Assembly (NCBI GenBank): GCA_026396415.1
Contig: JAPLWX010000036.1
Span: 1 to 50,556, forward strand
Length of the DNA stretch: 50,556 bases
Source of the DNA: Microcaldota archaeon
GTDB lineage: Archaea; Micrarchaeota; Micrarchaeia; Anstonellales; Anstonellaceae
Direction of reading: 5' to 3'
Below the pieces are notes generated by a model. The model was given only the letters and a program-made list of their open reading frames with translations. It ran no database searches and had not been told where the DNA came from. Both the position numbers and the translations under genes were made by a program. Within the stretch, counting starts at the first letter, position 1. The number at the start of each line of letters is the position of its first letter. This document shows positions 30,997-38,050 of this stretch, piece after piece.

Positions 30997-31671
30997 CTAC
31001 TGTTCGGGCGTCTCGATGATAAGTTGGGCGATGAATGTTGATGGATTCATTTGCGCCTCAACACCCCTACCATCCGTATGGACGCCGTATATTATCCACA
31101 TCGGCAACGCCCGTGTTATGGGCCATACGCCATCCTTGAAAAAGTTCCACCTGATTCCAAGGGGCGAGCTGTAATGCCACTCAGTTTGTCCATCTACAAT
31201 TGTCTTGTATTCGGGTGGCTCGGATGTTTTGATGGCTATTCTTGTATTTTGGTCGGGGATTCCGTAGCCATGCTCAAGAATTGCATTATCAAATACAGTT
31301 ATCTTTGGGTTTTCAAGAACAAATATGCCGTTCTTGTTTTGAACAAGCGTTTCAGGGTCAATGAAAAGGAGAATGCCCTCCTTGCCGATTATGCCCTTCT
31401 TGCTTGCTTCATGCGCTTTGGATATCTCATTTGCTTCTACCAGAACGTTTATTTCTTTGCAGAACAAATCCTTGCCTTTCTCGACAAGAATCCCTTTGGC
31501 CACAAACTCCCTTGCCCAAAAGCTGCTTCCCCCGCGGTATTTCCAACCTAGAATAAACTCATCGATTTGTGCATTGCCTGCAATTCTGCCACCATGCCTT
31601 TTGGCAATCGCGTCGGCATCGAACCGGTTTGTATTTGACTTTTCTAGTTGCACTATTTTCATATTTGCCAT
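30997..31671 (-). CDS. Unknown protein paired with an Lrp-like regulator
   Basis: A 224-aa protein without a recognised family. It has a mixed alpha/beta N-terminal half (FDADAIAKRHGGRIAGNAQI) and a beta-rich second half with several tryptophans (GQTEWHYSSPLGIRWNFF). It starts at ATG 31671 with GGAGGTGG upstream that overlaps the stop codon of the gene at 31673-32050, so the two are translationally coupled. Together they face the tandem Lrp regulator at 32184. Confidence 0.65.
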   Translation of the reverse strand: MANMKIVQLEKSNTNRFDADAIAKRHGGRIAGNAQIDEFILGWKYRGGSSFWAREFVAKGILVEKGKDLFCKEINVLVEANEISKAHEASKKGIIGKEGILLFIDPETLVQNKNGIFVLENPKITVFDNAILEHGYGIPDQNTRIAIKTSEPPEYKTIVDGQTEWHYSSPLGIRWNFFKDGVWPITRALPMWIIYGVHTDGRGVEAQMNPSTFIAQLIIETPEQ

Positions 31672-31672
31672 A

Positions 31673-32050
31673 TCAATCCACCTCCAATTTTCTTCTCGAA
31701 ATCAGCTCTAGTGCCCGAATGACGTCTGGAGAATGCCACTGCAGCGCTTCAAATCCACGAAGGTCTGGGGCATATATGCGGGTTTTTTCTGCGATCAACA
31801 AAGCAGCGAGATATACTTCAAACCCACGCGCACTCTTCACTAGGAGCGAATCTCTGGCTTTCTTATCGCGAATGCCATCCGCTATCTCATATCTTGCTAC
31901 AGCAAGCAACCCTTCGCGCATCGGCTCGCCCATCTTGCGAAATTTGCTAAGGCTAATCGAATCCACGTAGACCCAGCGCCTCTGCTTAGACGGTTGTATT
32001 TTCCTGCCTGGCACGCGCACTTCCTTGCCATCCTTCATAATCAATGCCAT
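31673..32050 (-). CDS. Small unknown protein in the same operon
   Basis: A 125-aa basic, helical protein (MALIMKDGKEVRVPGRKIQ...). ATG 32050 follows GAGGTGG by about 6 nt; the much longer open frame upstream covers the promoter and is rejected. It is the first gene of a two-gene minus-strand operon and shares a divergent promoter with the Lrp-like gene. No recognised motif. Confidence 0.65.
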   Translation of the reverse strand: MALIMKDGKEVRVPGRKIQPSKQRRWVYVDSISLSKFRKMGEPMREGLLAVARYEIADGIRDKKARDSLLVKSARGFEVYLAALLIAEKTRIYAPDLRGFEALQWHSPDVIRALELISRRKLEVD

Positions 32051-32147
32051 TTCAATCCACCTCGTTGTTTCTTTTTCTGTTGTTCTGTGTTGTTCTTTGT
32101 GGTTATTGTGGTTTATTATACTTATTTTTAAAAAAGCTAGAAAATAG

Positions 32148-32161
32148 CAATATTTATATTG
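32148..32161 (+). promoter_or_regulatory. TATA element inside a near-palindrome, Lrp gene promoter
   Basis: CAATATTTATATTG is symmetrical apart from the central pair and contains the TATA element 24-32 nt before ATG 32184 (leaderless). A bound regulator would block initiation, so autoregulation by the Lrp-like protein is likely. Confidence 0.6.
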
Positions 32162-32183
32162 TTTTATTGTGAGAAATAGAAAT

Positions 32184-33158
32184 ATGGAGCTTGATTCCCT
32201 CGACAGGAAGATTTTGCTTTGCCTAGAGCAGGACGGGCGGCAGCCCGCCAAGGCAATCGCGCGCAAGGTGCGTTCGTCCGGGGATGTGGTGGAATACAGA
32301 GTGCGCCGGATGGAAAAAGAAGGCGTAATCGGCAGGCACATGACGCTTGTGAATTTCTCAGAGCTAGGATATATCGGCCATGGTGTGTTCTGCTGCTTTG
32401 TCGGAGAAAAAAGAAACGATGCAATCGAGCATTTGAAAGCGCATGAAAGCGTTTATTGGCTTGCGGAGTTCGGCGGCAGGTTTGACCTTGCTTTCGCTGT
32501 GATGGCGCGCGATGATTTTGAGTTCTACTCGATTTTTGGCAAGATAAAGGAGAAGCTGCACGGCACTCTTGGGGGCTGGAAAGTTGCCATAAGGATGCAG
32601 CTCGTGCAGCTTCCCAGGAGCTACCTAATTTCAAGCGAGAGGGATGAAAAGGCAGCTGCCCCGTACTTTGGCAAGGCACTTGGCAAGGAAAAACTGGATG
32701 AAACTGATTTTTCGGTGCTCAAAGCCATTTCCCAGGATGCGCGGATGGATACAATTGCGATAGCAAAAAAGGTGAAGATGCCTGCCAGCACGGTTGCGTT
32801 CAGGCTGAAAAAGCTGCAGGAGCGCAAGATAATACAAGGATTCTCTCCACAAGTGTCCTGCCAAAAATACGACTTCCAGAGCTACCAGCTGTTTTTGGAA
32901 GTCGAGAATTTGGACGAGGAAAAACGCCAGAAAATACTCAATTATGCACAGGGCAGCCCCAATGTTGTTTTTGTGCTTGAAACTTTGGGGGAATGGAATT
33001 TTGAGCTGATTTTCGAGGTCAAGGACCAGAAGGAGTTCCAGGCGAAAGTCGCAGCCCTGCGAGCCGCGCTTCCATGGGCTGGAAAGATGGAAAGCGGGAT
33101 AATTTTCGATCATTATGTAAAATATGATCAATTTCCGTTCGAGAAGCAGCCTATTTAA
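32184..33158 (+). CDS. Tandem Lrp/AsnC-family regulator
   Basis: A 324-aa protein made of two Lrp-like halves. Residues 1-150: helix-turn-helix LDSLDRKILLCLEQDGRQPAKAIARKV then a RAM-type alpha/beta fold. Residues 165-320: LDETDFSVLKAISQDARMDTIAIAKKV then a second RAM-like fold. Ordinary Lrp proteins are about 150 aa with one copy. It probably senses a small ligand and regulates itself and the divergent operon at 32050. A second protein of the same design is at 38051. Start ATG 32184 from the TATA position. Confidence 0.85.
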   Translation: MELDSLDRKILLCLEQDGRQPAKAIARKVRSSGDVVEYRVRRMEKEGVIGRHMTLVNFSELGYIGHGVFCCFVGEKRNDAIEHLKAHESVYWLAEFGGRFDLAFAVMARDDFEFYSIFGKIKEKLHGTLGGWKVAIRMQLVQLPRSYLISSERDEKAAAPYFGKALGKEKLDETDFSVLKAISQDARMDTIAIAKKVKMPASTVAFRLKKLQERKIIQGFSPQVSCQKYDFQSYQLFLEVENLDEEKRQKILNYAQGSPNVVFVLETLGEWNFELIFEVKDQKEFQAKVAALRAALPWAGKMESGIIFDHYVKYDQFPFEKQPI

Positions 33159-33176
33159 ACCTCTTGAGCCAGGACA

Positions 33177-33346
33177 CGTCTTGACGGAAGCGCGATGGCG
33201 CTTCTTGATTCGTTCAAGACGAGCGGCGGGGGCTTCTCAACTCAGTCTAGATTCTCCTTTTGACGGTTTTTATGACGTGAAACTGCTTTCCGATTAGCCT
33301 TGAAAACCAGAAGAATCTAGGCTCTGTCAAGAATACGCCCGTGGGC
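33177..33346. other. Structured intergenic region, nested inverted repeats
   Basis: Three structures follow the Lrp-like gene. CGTCTTGA (33177) pairs with TCAAGACG (33214-33221) and encloses GAAGCGC-GATG-GCGCTTC (33187-33204). CTAGATTCT (33247) pairs with AGAATCTAG (33312-33320), with GGTTTT/AAAACC (33265/33303) inside. GCCC-GT-GGGC lies at 33337-33346. It may be a terminator plus non-coding RNA, or part of a replication control region. Confidence 0.5.
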
Positions 33347-33383
33347 TTCTTGATTTCGAGTTTAATTCCCACGGAGGGCAGCG

Positions 33384-33572
33384 CTACTCCTGCGTTTCCT
33401 TATTAGCTTGCCCATTGCGCGCACTGGACTGAAAACACCGCAGCGGAAGAGCCCACCCTTTCTTGCGCAGGGCCTCCATTTCTTTTTCCTCCTTTGCCCT
33501 TTTTTTCAATTCCCAATACCAAGACGGGAGGAACGACCTGAGTTCTTCCAGCGTCAGCTTGCTTTCTTCCAT
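33384..33572 (-). CDS. Small helical protein of unknown function
   Basis: A 62-aa charged protein (MEESKLTLEELRSFLPSWYW...) with a basic middle. ATG 33572 is used; an upstream GTG start at 33623 is possible. No clear ribosome binding site. It faces away from the palindrome array at 33645-33706, which may control it. Confidence 0.5.
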   Translation of the reverse strand: MEESKLTLEELRSFLPSWYWELKKRAKEEKEMEALRKKGWALPLRCFQSSARNGQANKETQE

Positions 33573-33644
33573 GCTGTTTTCTTGTGCAGGGTGTCTCTTA
33601 TCCGCTCGTGCAGAATTCGGCACGCCCCAACCAAGCCCAGCCTT

Positions 33645-33706
33645 TTCCTAGGAATTCCTAGGAACGTTCCTAGGAAACACCCCGTTTGCTCTTCCTTTCC
33701 TAGGAA
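33645..33706. repeat. Array of four TTCCTAGGAA palindromes
   Basis: Exact copies at 33645-33654, 33655-33664, 33667-33676 and 33697-33706. The first three are adjacent or 2 bp apart, the fourth after 20 bp. They lie between divergent small genes (33572 minus, 33758 plus). Such clustered 10-bp palindromes are typical of operators, iterons or partition sites; the HTH protein encoded at 33758 is the natural candidate ligand. Confidence 0.9.
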
Positions 33707-33757
33707 AGCCACTGTCTGCGGTCGCGCAAAAGAGTTTTTCCGCGCACAAGGCTAACC

Positions 33758-33967
33758 ATGCTTGGACGGATTGATGAAAACGTGCTGGTGAAGCTCTTCG
33801 AGCTTATCCCGTTTGAGAACACGAGCGTACACCAGCTCTGCTGCAAGACCGGCATGGACCACCGGACCATCAAGAAGTACATCCAGCTCATCCTTTACAT
33901 TCAAAACTCGCAAAGGCTGAAAATAGAGACAGTCGGCCTGCGCGTGCTTGTGAGGCGAGAAAAATGA
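33758..33967 (+). CDS. Small helix-turn-helix protein
   Basis: A 69-aa protein that is essentially one winged HTH: ENVLVKLFELIPFENTSVHQ and CCKTGMDHRTIKKYIQLIL fit a two-helix DNA reading unit, and the end (LKIETVGLRVLVRREK) fits a beta wing. It lies 52 nt after the TTCCTAGGAA array and overlaps the next gene by four bases (ATGA). Probably a copy-number, partition or operon regulator of the element. Confidence 0.7.
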   Translation: MLGRIDENVLVKLFELIPFENTSVHQLCCKTGMDHRTIKKYIQLILYIQNSQRLKIETVGLRVLVRREK

Positions 33968-34158
33968 CAGGACAACAGACGCAGCTGGAAACCGAAGGCA
34001 AGGGGAAGGGCGCGCCCGACTACGTGGTCAAGGCGCCCACGGACGACGGCAAGTGGATGAAGCTCGGCGTGGCTTTCTTCAACCCGAGGAGCCAGTCGTT
34101 TACCATCTACTTTGACATCCTGCCGGACAGGCAGAAGGCGGTGATGTTCAAGAGATGA
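33964..34158 (+). CDS. Small beta-rich protein of unknown function
   Basis: A 64-aa protein: polar N-terminus, then GKWMKLGVAFFNPRSQSFTIYFDILPD, a strand-turn-strand pattern seen in many small plasmid proteins. Its start codon overlaps the stop codon of the HTH gene, so they are co-translated. Function unknown. Confidence 0.65.
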   Translation: MTGQQTQLETEGKGKGAPDYVVKAPTDDGKWMKLGVAFFNPRSQSFTIYFDILPDRQKAVMFKR

Positions 34159-34177
34159 GAGGTGCGAATTCATAAAG

Positions 34178-34190
34178 AGCATTTATAAAC
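34178..34190 (+). promoter_or_regulatory. TATA element for the 34213 gene
   Basis: GCATTTATAAACA lies 23-35 nt before ATG 34213, the classical archaeal spacing for a leaderless transcript. Confidence 0.7.
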
Positions 34191-34212
34191 ACTTCTAGAC
34201 ACTTCTTGTCTC

Positions 34213-35496
34213 ATGTCAGTAATTCAGAAAAGACAGGACTATTTCCTAAAGCACACTCCAGATAAGCCTAAGCTGGAAGTTGCACAATATGTTTTCAAAG
34301 AACTAAAAGGCAGGTCAATTAACGGCATGAAGTTCGAGCCGGTAAAAACATACAAATATTCAGAAGCAAAGAAAGTACAATCAAATGGTAAAGAGATCAG
34401 GGCGCGCAGCGAGCATAAGCAGGACTACGATGGAGTTTCCGGGATGCTTGACAGCCCGCTTCTTTCGCATCAGGCTATAACCGATGAAAAGAGCATCAAG
34501 CTACTCCTGAAAGATGGAGATTTCAAGAAAGGCAGCTGGTCTATAAACGACCATCTACGTACAACTATAGTCGGCGGTCCATTTTACTCAAGGCTTTTCC
34601 ACGAGATAACCGAAAGGATTGCAATTTTTCAGAGTAACATGCGGAAAGCACAACGGGCAAAGGAACGTGCGCCAGGAGACAGCAGCTTTAATGCAAAGCG
34701 CTACTGTGAGCTTCTCGGCCTGAATGAAAACAGGTTTTGGAAAGGGGTTTCCTTTTCCTATTGGGAGAATCTCCAAGGATACAATCTCACAATATCTGCC
34801 GACTCGGCAATAAATGGCAGATACCATATCATAGTGCACAAACCGTCCTGCTACGTTATCATTGAAAACGGCAAAATCAAATATCAAAGCCACAAACTGC
34901 CGAGCGACGCATCAAAGGGTGTGCTAAATTCTCCATATTTTTATGAGGAAGTGCGAAATCTTCAGAAGTTCGACCCGTCAAATTGCCCGATAATGGAAGC
35001 GCAAGTTCTCGACAATAGTTTCTATTTCCTCCAATACCTCCGCGGGCGCGATTTCGAGCCGGCAGCATTCGTTCTTGAACGCCCACCTAATGCAAACGAA
35101 TTCGTTGCACTGTTCTGCCGCGGCAGCACCTCTCCAGATTACCCAGATGGTGAAATACACAAAATAAAGGTATTCAATAAACACATAAAGTCAGTTTCAC
35201 CGCCCGGAGAATCGGTGCTGCAATATCAAATTTCCCACATGCTATCTGAGTTGTCCGTGCGGCAGCAGAATCTCCACATCATTCCGGCAGATGCGCTCTG
35301 TAGGGATGATAACAAAAATATCGCACGGCGCCTTATGGTTGGTCAATTCACTAGCCATGGCGGGATTTCAAAGTTATTGAAGCCAAGAATCTCTCTCCTT
35401 ACATTACAGGGCCCGCTTGGCGATAAAAGATACTTGGATGAGTTCCAAGCCAAGGTAATCGCAGATGGGAGAAAAGCCTACATCGAAGTGCTTTGA
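34213..35496 (+). CDS. 427-aa protein of unknown function
   Basis: No recognised family. It is a soluble alpha/beta protein with a basic N-terminal third (FLKHTPDKPKLEVAQYVFKEL) and a beta-rich centre (GRYHIIVHKPSCYVIIENGK). It has its own strong TATA box and a leaderless start at ATG 34213, so it is transcribed alone. It lies between the putative replication/partition genes and the methyltransferase-pilin operon. A replication initiator, relaxase substitute or effector of the element are all possible; no catalytic motif stands out. Confidence 0.7.
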   Translation: MSVIQKRQDYFLKHTPDKPKLEVAQYVFKELKGRSINGMKFEPVKTYKYSEAKKVQSNGKEIRARSEHKQDYDGVSGMLDSPLLSHQAITDEKSIKLLLKDGDFKKGSWSINDHLRTTIVGGPFYSRLFHEITERIAIFQSNMRKAQRAKERAPGDSSFNAKRYCELLGLNENRFWKGVSFSYWENLQGYNLTISADSAINGRYHIIVHKPSCYVIIENGKIKYQSHKLPSDASKGVLNSPYFYEEVRNLQKFDPSNCPIMEAQVLDNSFYFLQYLRGRDFEPAAFVLERPPNANEFVALFCRGSTSPDYPDGEIHKIKVFNKHIKSVSPPGESVLQYQISHMLSELSVRQQNLHIIPADALCRDDNKNIARRLMVGQFTSHGGISKLLKPRISLLTLQGPLGDKRYLDEFQAKVIADGRKAYIEVL

Positions 35497-35579
35497 AGAG
35501 ACACAGTTTCCGCGGCAATCACCACGCAGTATACACCAGCATCCTGCCTCGGGCTACCTTGCACGATACTGTTAGACCC

Positions 35580-35639
35580 TTATTGGTTCATGGCAACCAA
35601 ATTCTACACAATCAATAATGGCACCCATGCCCTATCAAT
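35580..35639 (+). promoter_or_regulatory. Shared upstream module, copy 1
   Basis: TTGGTTCATGGCAACC followed by AAATTCTACACAA lies 30-57 nt before the methyltransferase gene. The same block precedes the TrbL-like gene (39075-39102) and, diverged, the VirB4 gene (41599-41626). The start context CAATATGGGCATG is also identical between copies 1 and 2. Confidence 0.8.
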
Positions 35640-36344
35640 ATGGGCATGGAAAAAAGACACCTCGTTGTAATCGGCGACCCGCGAAAGATGGCTGAAGTGC
35701 CCGGCCGGAGCGCGCAGCTCGTGCTCACAAGCCCCCCTCGCTTTGAGGGCGGCGGCTGCGAGAAATGCAACTCTCCGGCAGAGGGCTTCGGCAACTACCT
35801 CCAAAACCTCCAGCTCGTCTTTGATGAATGCCACCGCGCGCTAGGGGAAGGGCGCTTCATCTGCGTGAATGTCTGCGAATCCATCAGCCACAGCTGCATG
35901 TGCCCGGCGCCAGCGCACTTTGCCATTCTTTTGCAGCGCGCGGGCTTTGACTACAGGGACGACATGATCTGGAGCAAGTCGTCCCATTCATCGCCATATC
36001 TCGGCCACATCCTTGTCATGCGCAAGGGAAGGCCGGACTTCAGGAAAGTCTCGCAAAAGGAAAGGCAGCAGGCCATTTTTGACATCCGGCAGGCAATGCG
36101 CGGCTGGGACGGCCGTTCAGTTCTCCCAGGGTCGATTTGCGAGATTCTTATCCGGCTTTACACGTACGAGGGGGAAACGGTGCTGGACCCCTTTCTCGGA
36201 GATGGAGCGACCACCAGGGCGGCAGCGGGCCTAAACCGGAATTCCATAGGCTACACGCTGGACTATTCTGCCCTGTCCTCTCTGAGGCGCTCGTCCGGCA
36301 TCGCCCCACACGAACTTGAAGTAATCGAAAAGGAGGTGTTCTGA
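35640..36344 (+). CDS. DNA methyltransferase-like protein with atypical catalytic motif
   Basis: A 234-aa protein of the N4/N6 DNA methyltransferase type in the beta order. The catalytic motif comes first (LVLTSPPRF at 27-35) and the SAM-binding motif last (VLDPFLGDGATTRAA near 181). In active members the catalytic motif ends in Tyr (SPPY or DPPY); here it is SPPR. It has an unusual number of cysteines (CEKC near 40, CMCPAP near 88). It may modify the element's DNA, use an altered site, or be inactive. It is the first gene of an operon with the two pilin-like genes. Confidence 0.8.
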   Translation: MGMEKRHLVVIGDPRKMAEVPGRSAQLVLTSPPRFEGGGCEKCNSPAEGFGNYLQNLQLVFDECHRALGEGRFICVNVCESISHSCMCPAPAHFAILLQRAGFDYRDDMIWSKSSHSSPYLGHILVMRKGRPDFRKVSQKERQQAIFDIRQAMRGWDGRSVLPGSICEILIRLYTYEGETVLDPFLGDGATTRAAAGLNRNSIGYTLDYSALSSLRRSSGIAPHELEVIEKEVF

Positions 36345-36650
36345 ATGAAAAGAGCAATGCTGCTGGCTGGGTGCGTCCTGTGCTTGGCTGGCGCGGCCTT
36401 CGCGGATTTCACGATTCCGCCCGACCAGCCGATATGCAGGCTATACGGGATGATACAACTGTTCGCCGTCATAGGGGGCATAATAGCGGCGGCATATGCG
36501 GGCTTCATACTCACCACTAGCCACGACCTTGCGGAGCGCGGCAACGCCAAGATGTTCCTCAGCGGCGTGATTATCGGGCTGATAGTCATCTGGCTTGCCC
36601 CTCTTGTGGTGAAGGAGCTTGTGGGCGCAAGCAACGTCTGCGGGTGGTAA
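36345..36650 (+). CDS. VirB2/TrbC-like pilin candidate with signal peptide
   Basis: A 101-aa membrane protein: signal peptide MKRAMLLAGCVLCLAGAAFA, a short extracytoplasmic segment with one Cys, then two hydrophobic helices (FAVIGGIIAAAYAGFIL and LSGVIIGLIVIWLAPLVV) joined by a short basic loop, ending in CGW. This is the layout of VirB2/TrbC pilins and of the two-helix proteins of archaeal DNA-import systems (CedA1-type). GGAGGTG before ATG 36345 lies in the methyltransferase 3' end. It probably forms the conduit or pilus of the apparatus completed by the TrbL- and VirB4-like proteins. Confidence 0.75.
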   Translation: MKRAMLLAGCVLCLAGAAFADFTIPPDQPICRLYGMIQLFAVIGGIIAAAYAGFILTTSHDLAERGNAKMFLSGVIIGLIVIWLAPLVVKELVGASNVCGW

Positions 36651-36652
36651 GC

Positions 36653-36877
36653 TTGGCATTCGACTTTGTTGCGCTTGCCGGCTACATGAAGGCGGTTGCC
36701 GTGCTCTTCGCCACCCTCGCCATCACGTTCGCGGGCTTTTCCCTTGCCACGAACATGAACCCCTCGGAGCGCGAGGAATGGAAGGAAGTGATAGCCGGCG
36801 CGCTCATCGGGCTCGTCCTCCTCTACCTCGCGCCCATCATAGCTGCGCAGCTCAGCGGCGGCTCGTATTGCGGGTGA
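36653..36877 (+). CDS. Second two-helix pilin-like protein
   Basis: A 74-aa protein with helices AVLFATLAITFAGFSL and AGALIGLVLLYLAPIIAA around a short charged loop and a GSYCG end, the same topology as the preceding protein but without signal peptide. I choose TTG 36653, 5 nt after GGGTGG; GTG 36644 would overlap the previous stop codon. The pair resembles duplicated VirB2-like subunits. Confidence 0.7.
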   Translation: MAFDFVALAGYMKAVAVLFATLAITFAGFSLATNMNPSEREEWKEVIAGALIGLVLLYLAPIIAAQLSGGSYCG

Positions 36878-36895
36878 TAACGTGCCCTATACGCA

Positions 36896-36950
36896 GTGCC
36901 AATAAACAGCTAGAGCATCAGCTAGCGAATTGGCACTCTTTCTTCTTTTC
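36896..36950 (+). terminator. Intrinsic terminator of the pilin operon
   Basis: GTGCCAAT (36896) pairs with ATTGGCAC (36929-36936), and GCTAG/CTAGC form an inner stem. It is followed at once by TCTTTCTTCTTTTC. It lies 19 nt after the second pilin-like gene, between convergent genes. Confidence 0.75.
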
Positions 36951-36991
36951 AGTGCAAATACCGTCCAAGCGGCGCTTCCTTGCTTATAGGA

Positions 36992-37942
36992 TTACCACCC
37001 GTTGAGTTCGTGCCCTTTCTGTGTCATTATGGAGAACAGCGAGCAGTAAGCGTCTGCCATTTGCTGATCTAGAATGTGGGCGTTATAGTGGGTAATCCCG
37101 TAGGTAGGAATATCATTGCCTCTTATCTCGATTTTCCATGAGAAACGGGTTCCCTGCTTAAGATGCGGATAATATTCCTTGTCAAAGGCTGCCAGTTGGC
37201 GTGTGAATGACTCGCCAGCCTCTGGAGAGATTTTCCCGATTTCGCAGGCTAGGCCGACAGGCGCATTGAACCAGCCCAGAATGCCATTCTGTATCGCAAA
37301 GTACCGCGCGATTTCCAGCACAGTTTTGCCAGACAATATGGCACCGGCAATCATCTCCTTTACCTTCGCTATAGAGATATTAACACCGGGAGGATTCAAT
37401 ATATCCATGGAAGATGGCAGATAGGTGCATTTGCAGCCTTTTTCATGCAGACGACTGCCCTCTGTCTCGTTCATTGCAGCTATGAGAGAGTTGTAGTTGT
37501 CCGCTGCTTTTTCGTTGAAGATGTCTACCTTCTGGTCGAATTTGTAGAAATAGCTTGAAAAGTCAAAGCTATCGTGGACTCCGATTGCGATTGTGCATTC
37601 CAACTGCGTACCAACCTTGATTGGCGGATTGGCTTTTGCATTTTCAGCTTTGGCCTTAACGTTTTTCAATGCCCGGTCGAACTCGTCCCCAAAATGAGGA
37701 TATTTTTCCCTGAATTCTCTGGCAAATCCCTCTTTTGCATCAAACCATTCCAAGATGGAGTGCTTCCTTGCAAAGTGCCGGGCAATCCTTATGCCCCACC
37801 GGTCGCAAGCCATGGCATAAACCATCTTCTCTTTTGCCTGTGCTTTGGTGAGCCTGAAGCGGCGAGGATTCATGATGTCGAATTGGAGATCTTTGTTTTC
37901 AGTATCTCTCCAATCGTTCTTTTTGACAGATGCGCTTCTCAT
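36992..37942 (-). CDS. Unknown protein with an internal duplication
   Basis: A 316-aa protein of two similar halves. Unit 1 begins MNPRRFRLTKAQAKEKMV and includes IARHFARKHSILEWFDA; unit 2 begins LNPPGVNISIAKVKEMI and includes IARYFAIQNGILGWFNAP. Each unit then has a conserved G-T-x-L/F...I segment (KVGTQLECTIAIG; KQGTRFSWKIEIR). GAGGTG precedes ATG 37942, so the frame start at 37960 is rejected. It shares a divergent promoter with a tandem Lrp regulator at 38051, as the pair at 32050/32184 does. No family recognised. Confidence 0.7.
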   Translation of the reverse strand: MRSASVKKNDWRDTENKDLQFDIMNPRRFRLTKAQAKEKMVYAMACDRWGIRIARHFARKHSILEWFDAKEGFAREFREKYPHFGDEFDRALKNVKAKAENAKANPPIKVGTQLECTIAIGVHDSFDFSSYFYKFDQKVDIFNEKAADNYNSLIAAMNETEGSRLHEKGCKCTYLPSSMDILNPPGVNISIAKVKEMIAGAILSGKTVLEIARYFAIQNGILGWFNAPVGLACEIGKISPEAGESFTRQLAAFDKEYYPHLKQGTRFSWKIEIRGNDIPTYGITHYNAHILDQQMADAYCSLFSIMTQKGHELNGW

Positions 37943-37996
37943 TTGTATCACCTCTGTCAATTTTCTATAACTAACTATTATTTATAATCTTCTTTC

Positions 37997-38035
37997 AGAA
38001 TTTTGTATAAAAATAAGAAGATTTATATAAATTCT
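37997..38035. promoter_or_regulatory. Divergent promoter with large inverted repeat
   Basis: AGAATTTTGTATAAA (37997-38011) and TTTATATAAATTCT (38022-38035) are inverted copies with a single extra base. The right arm contains the TATA element of the Lrp-like gene (ATG 38051, leaderless); a leftward TATA (TTATAATC region, 37982-37989) serves the gene at 37942. Likely Lrp operator. Confidence 0.6.
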
Positions 38036-38050
38036 TACTAAAATAAAAAC

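Noticed and set aside
32164-32679. Minus-strand frame opposite the Lrp-like gene
   Set aside because: Composition is of shadow type and it would run through the leaderless promoter of the regulator.
33645-33706. CRISPR-like array of short repeats
   Set aside because: The 10-bp units are palindromes with 0, 2 and 20 bp between them; no regular spacers and no cas genes. They fit operators or iterons.
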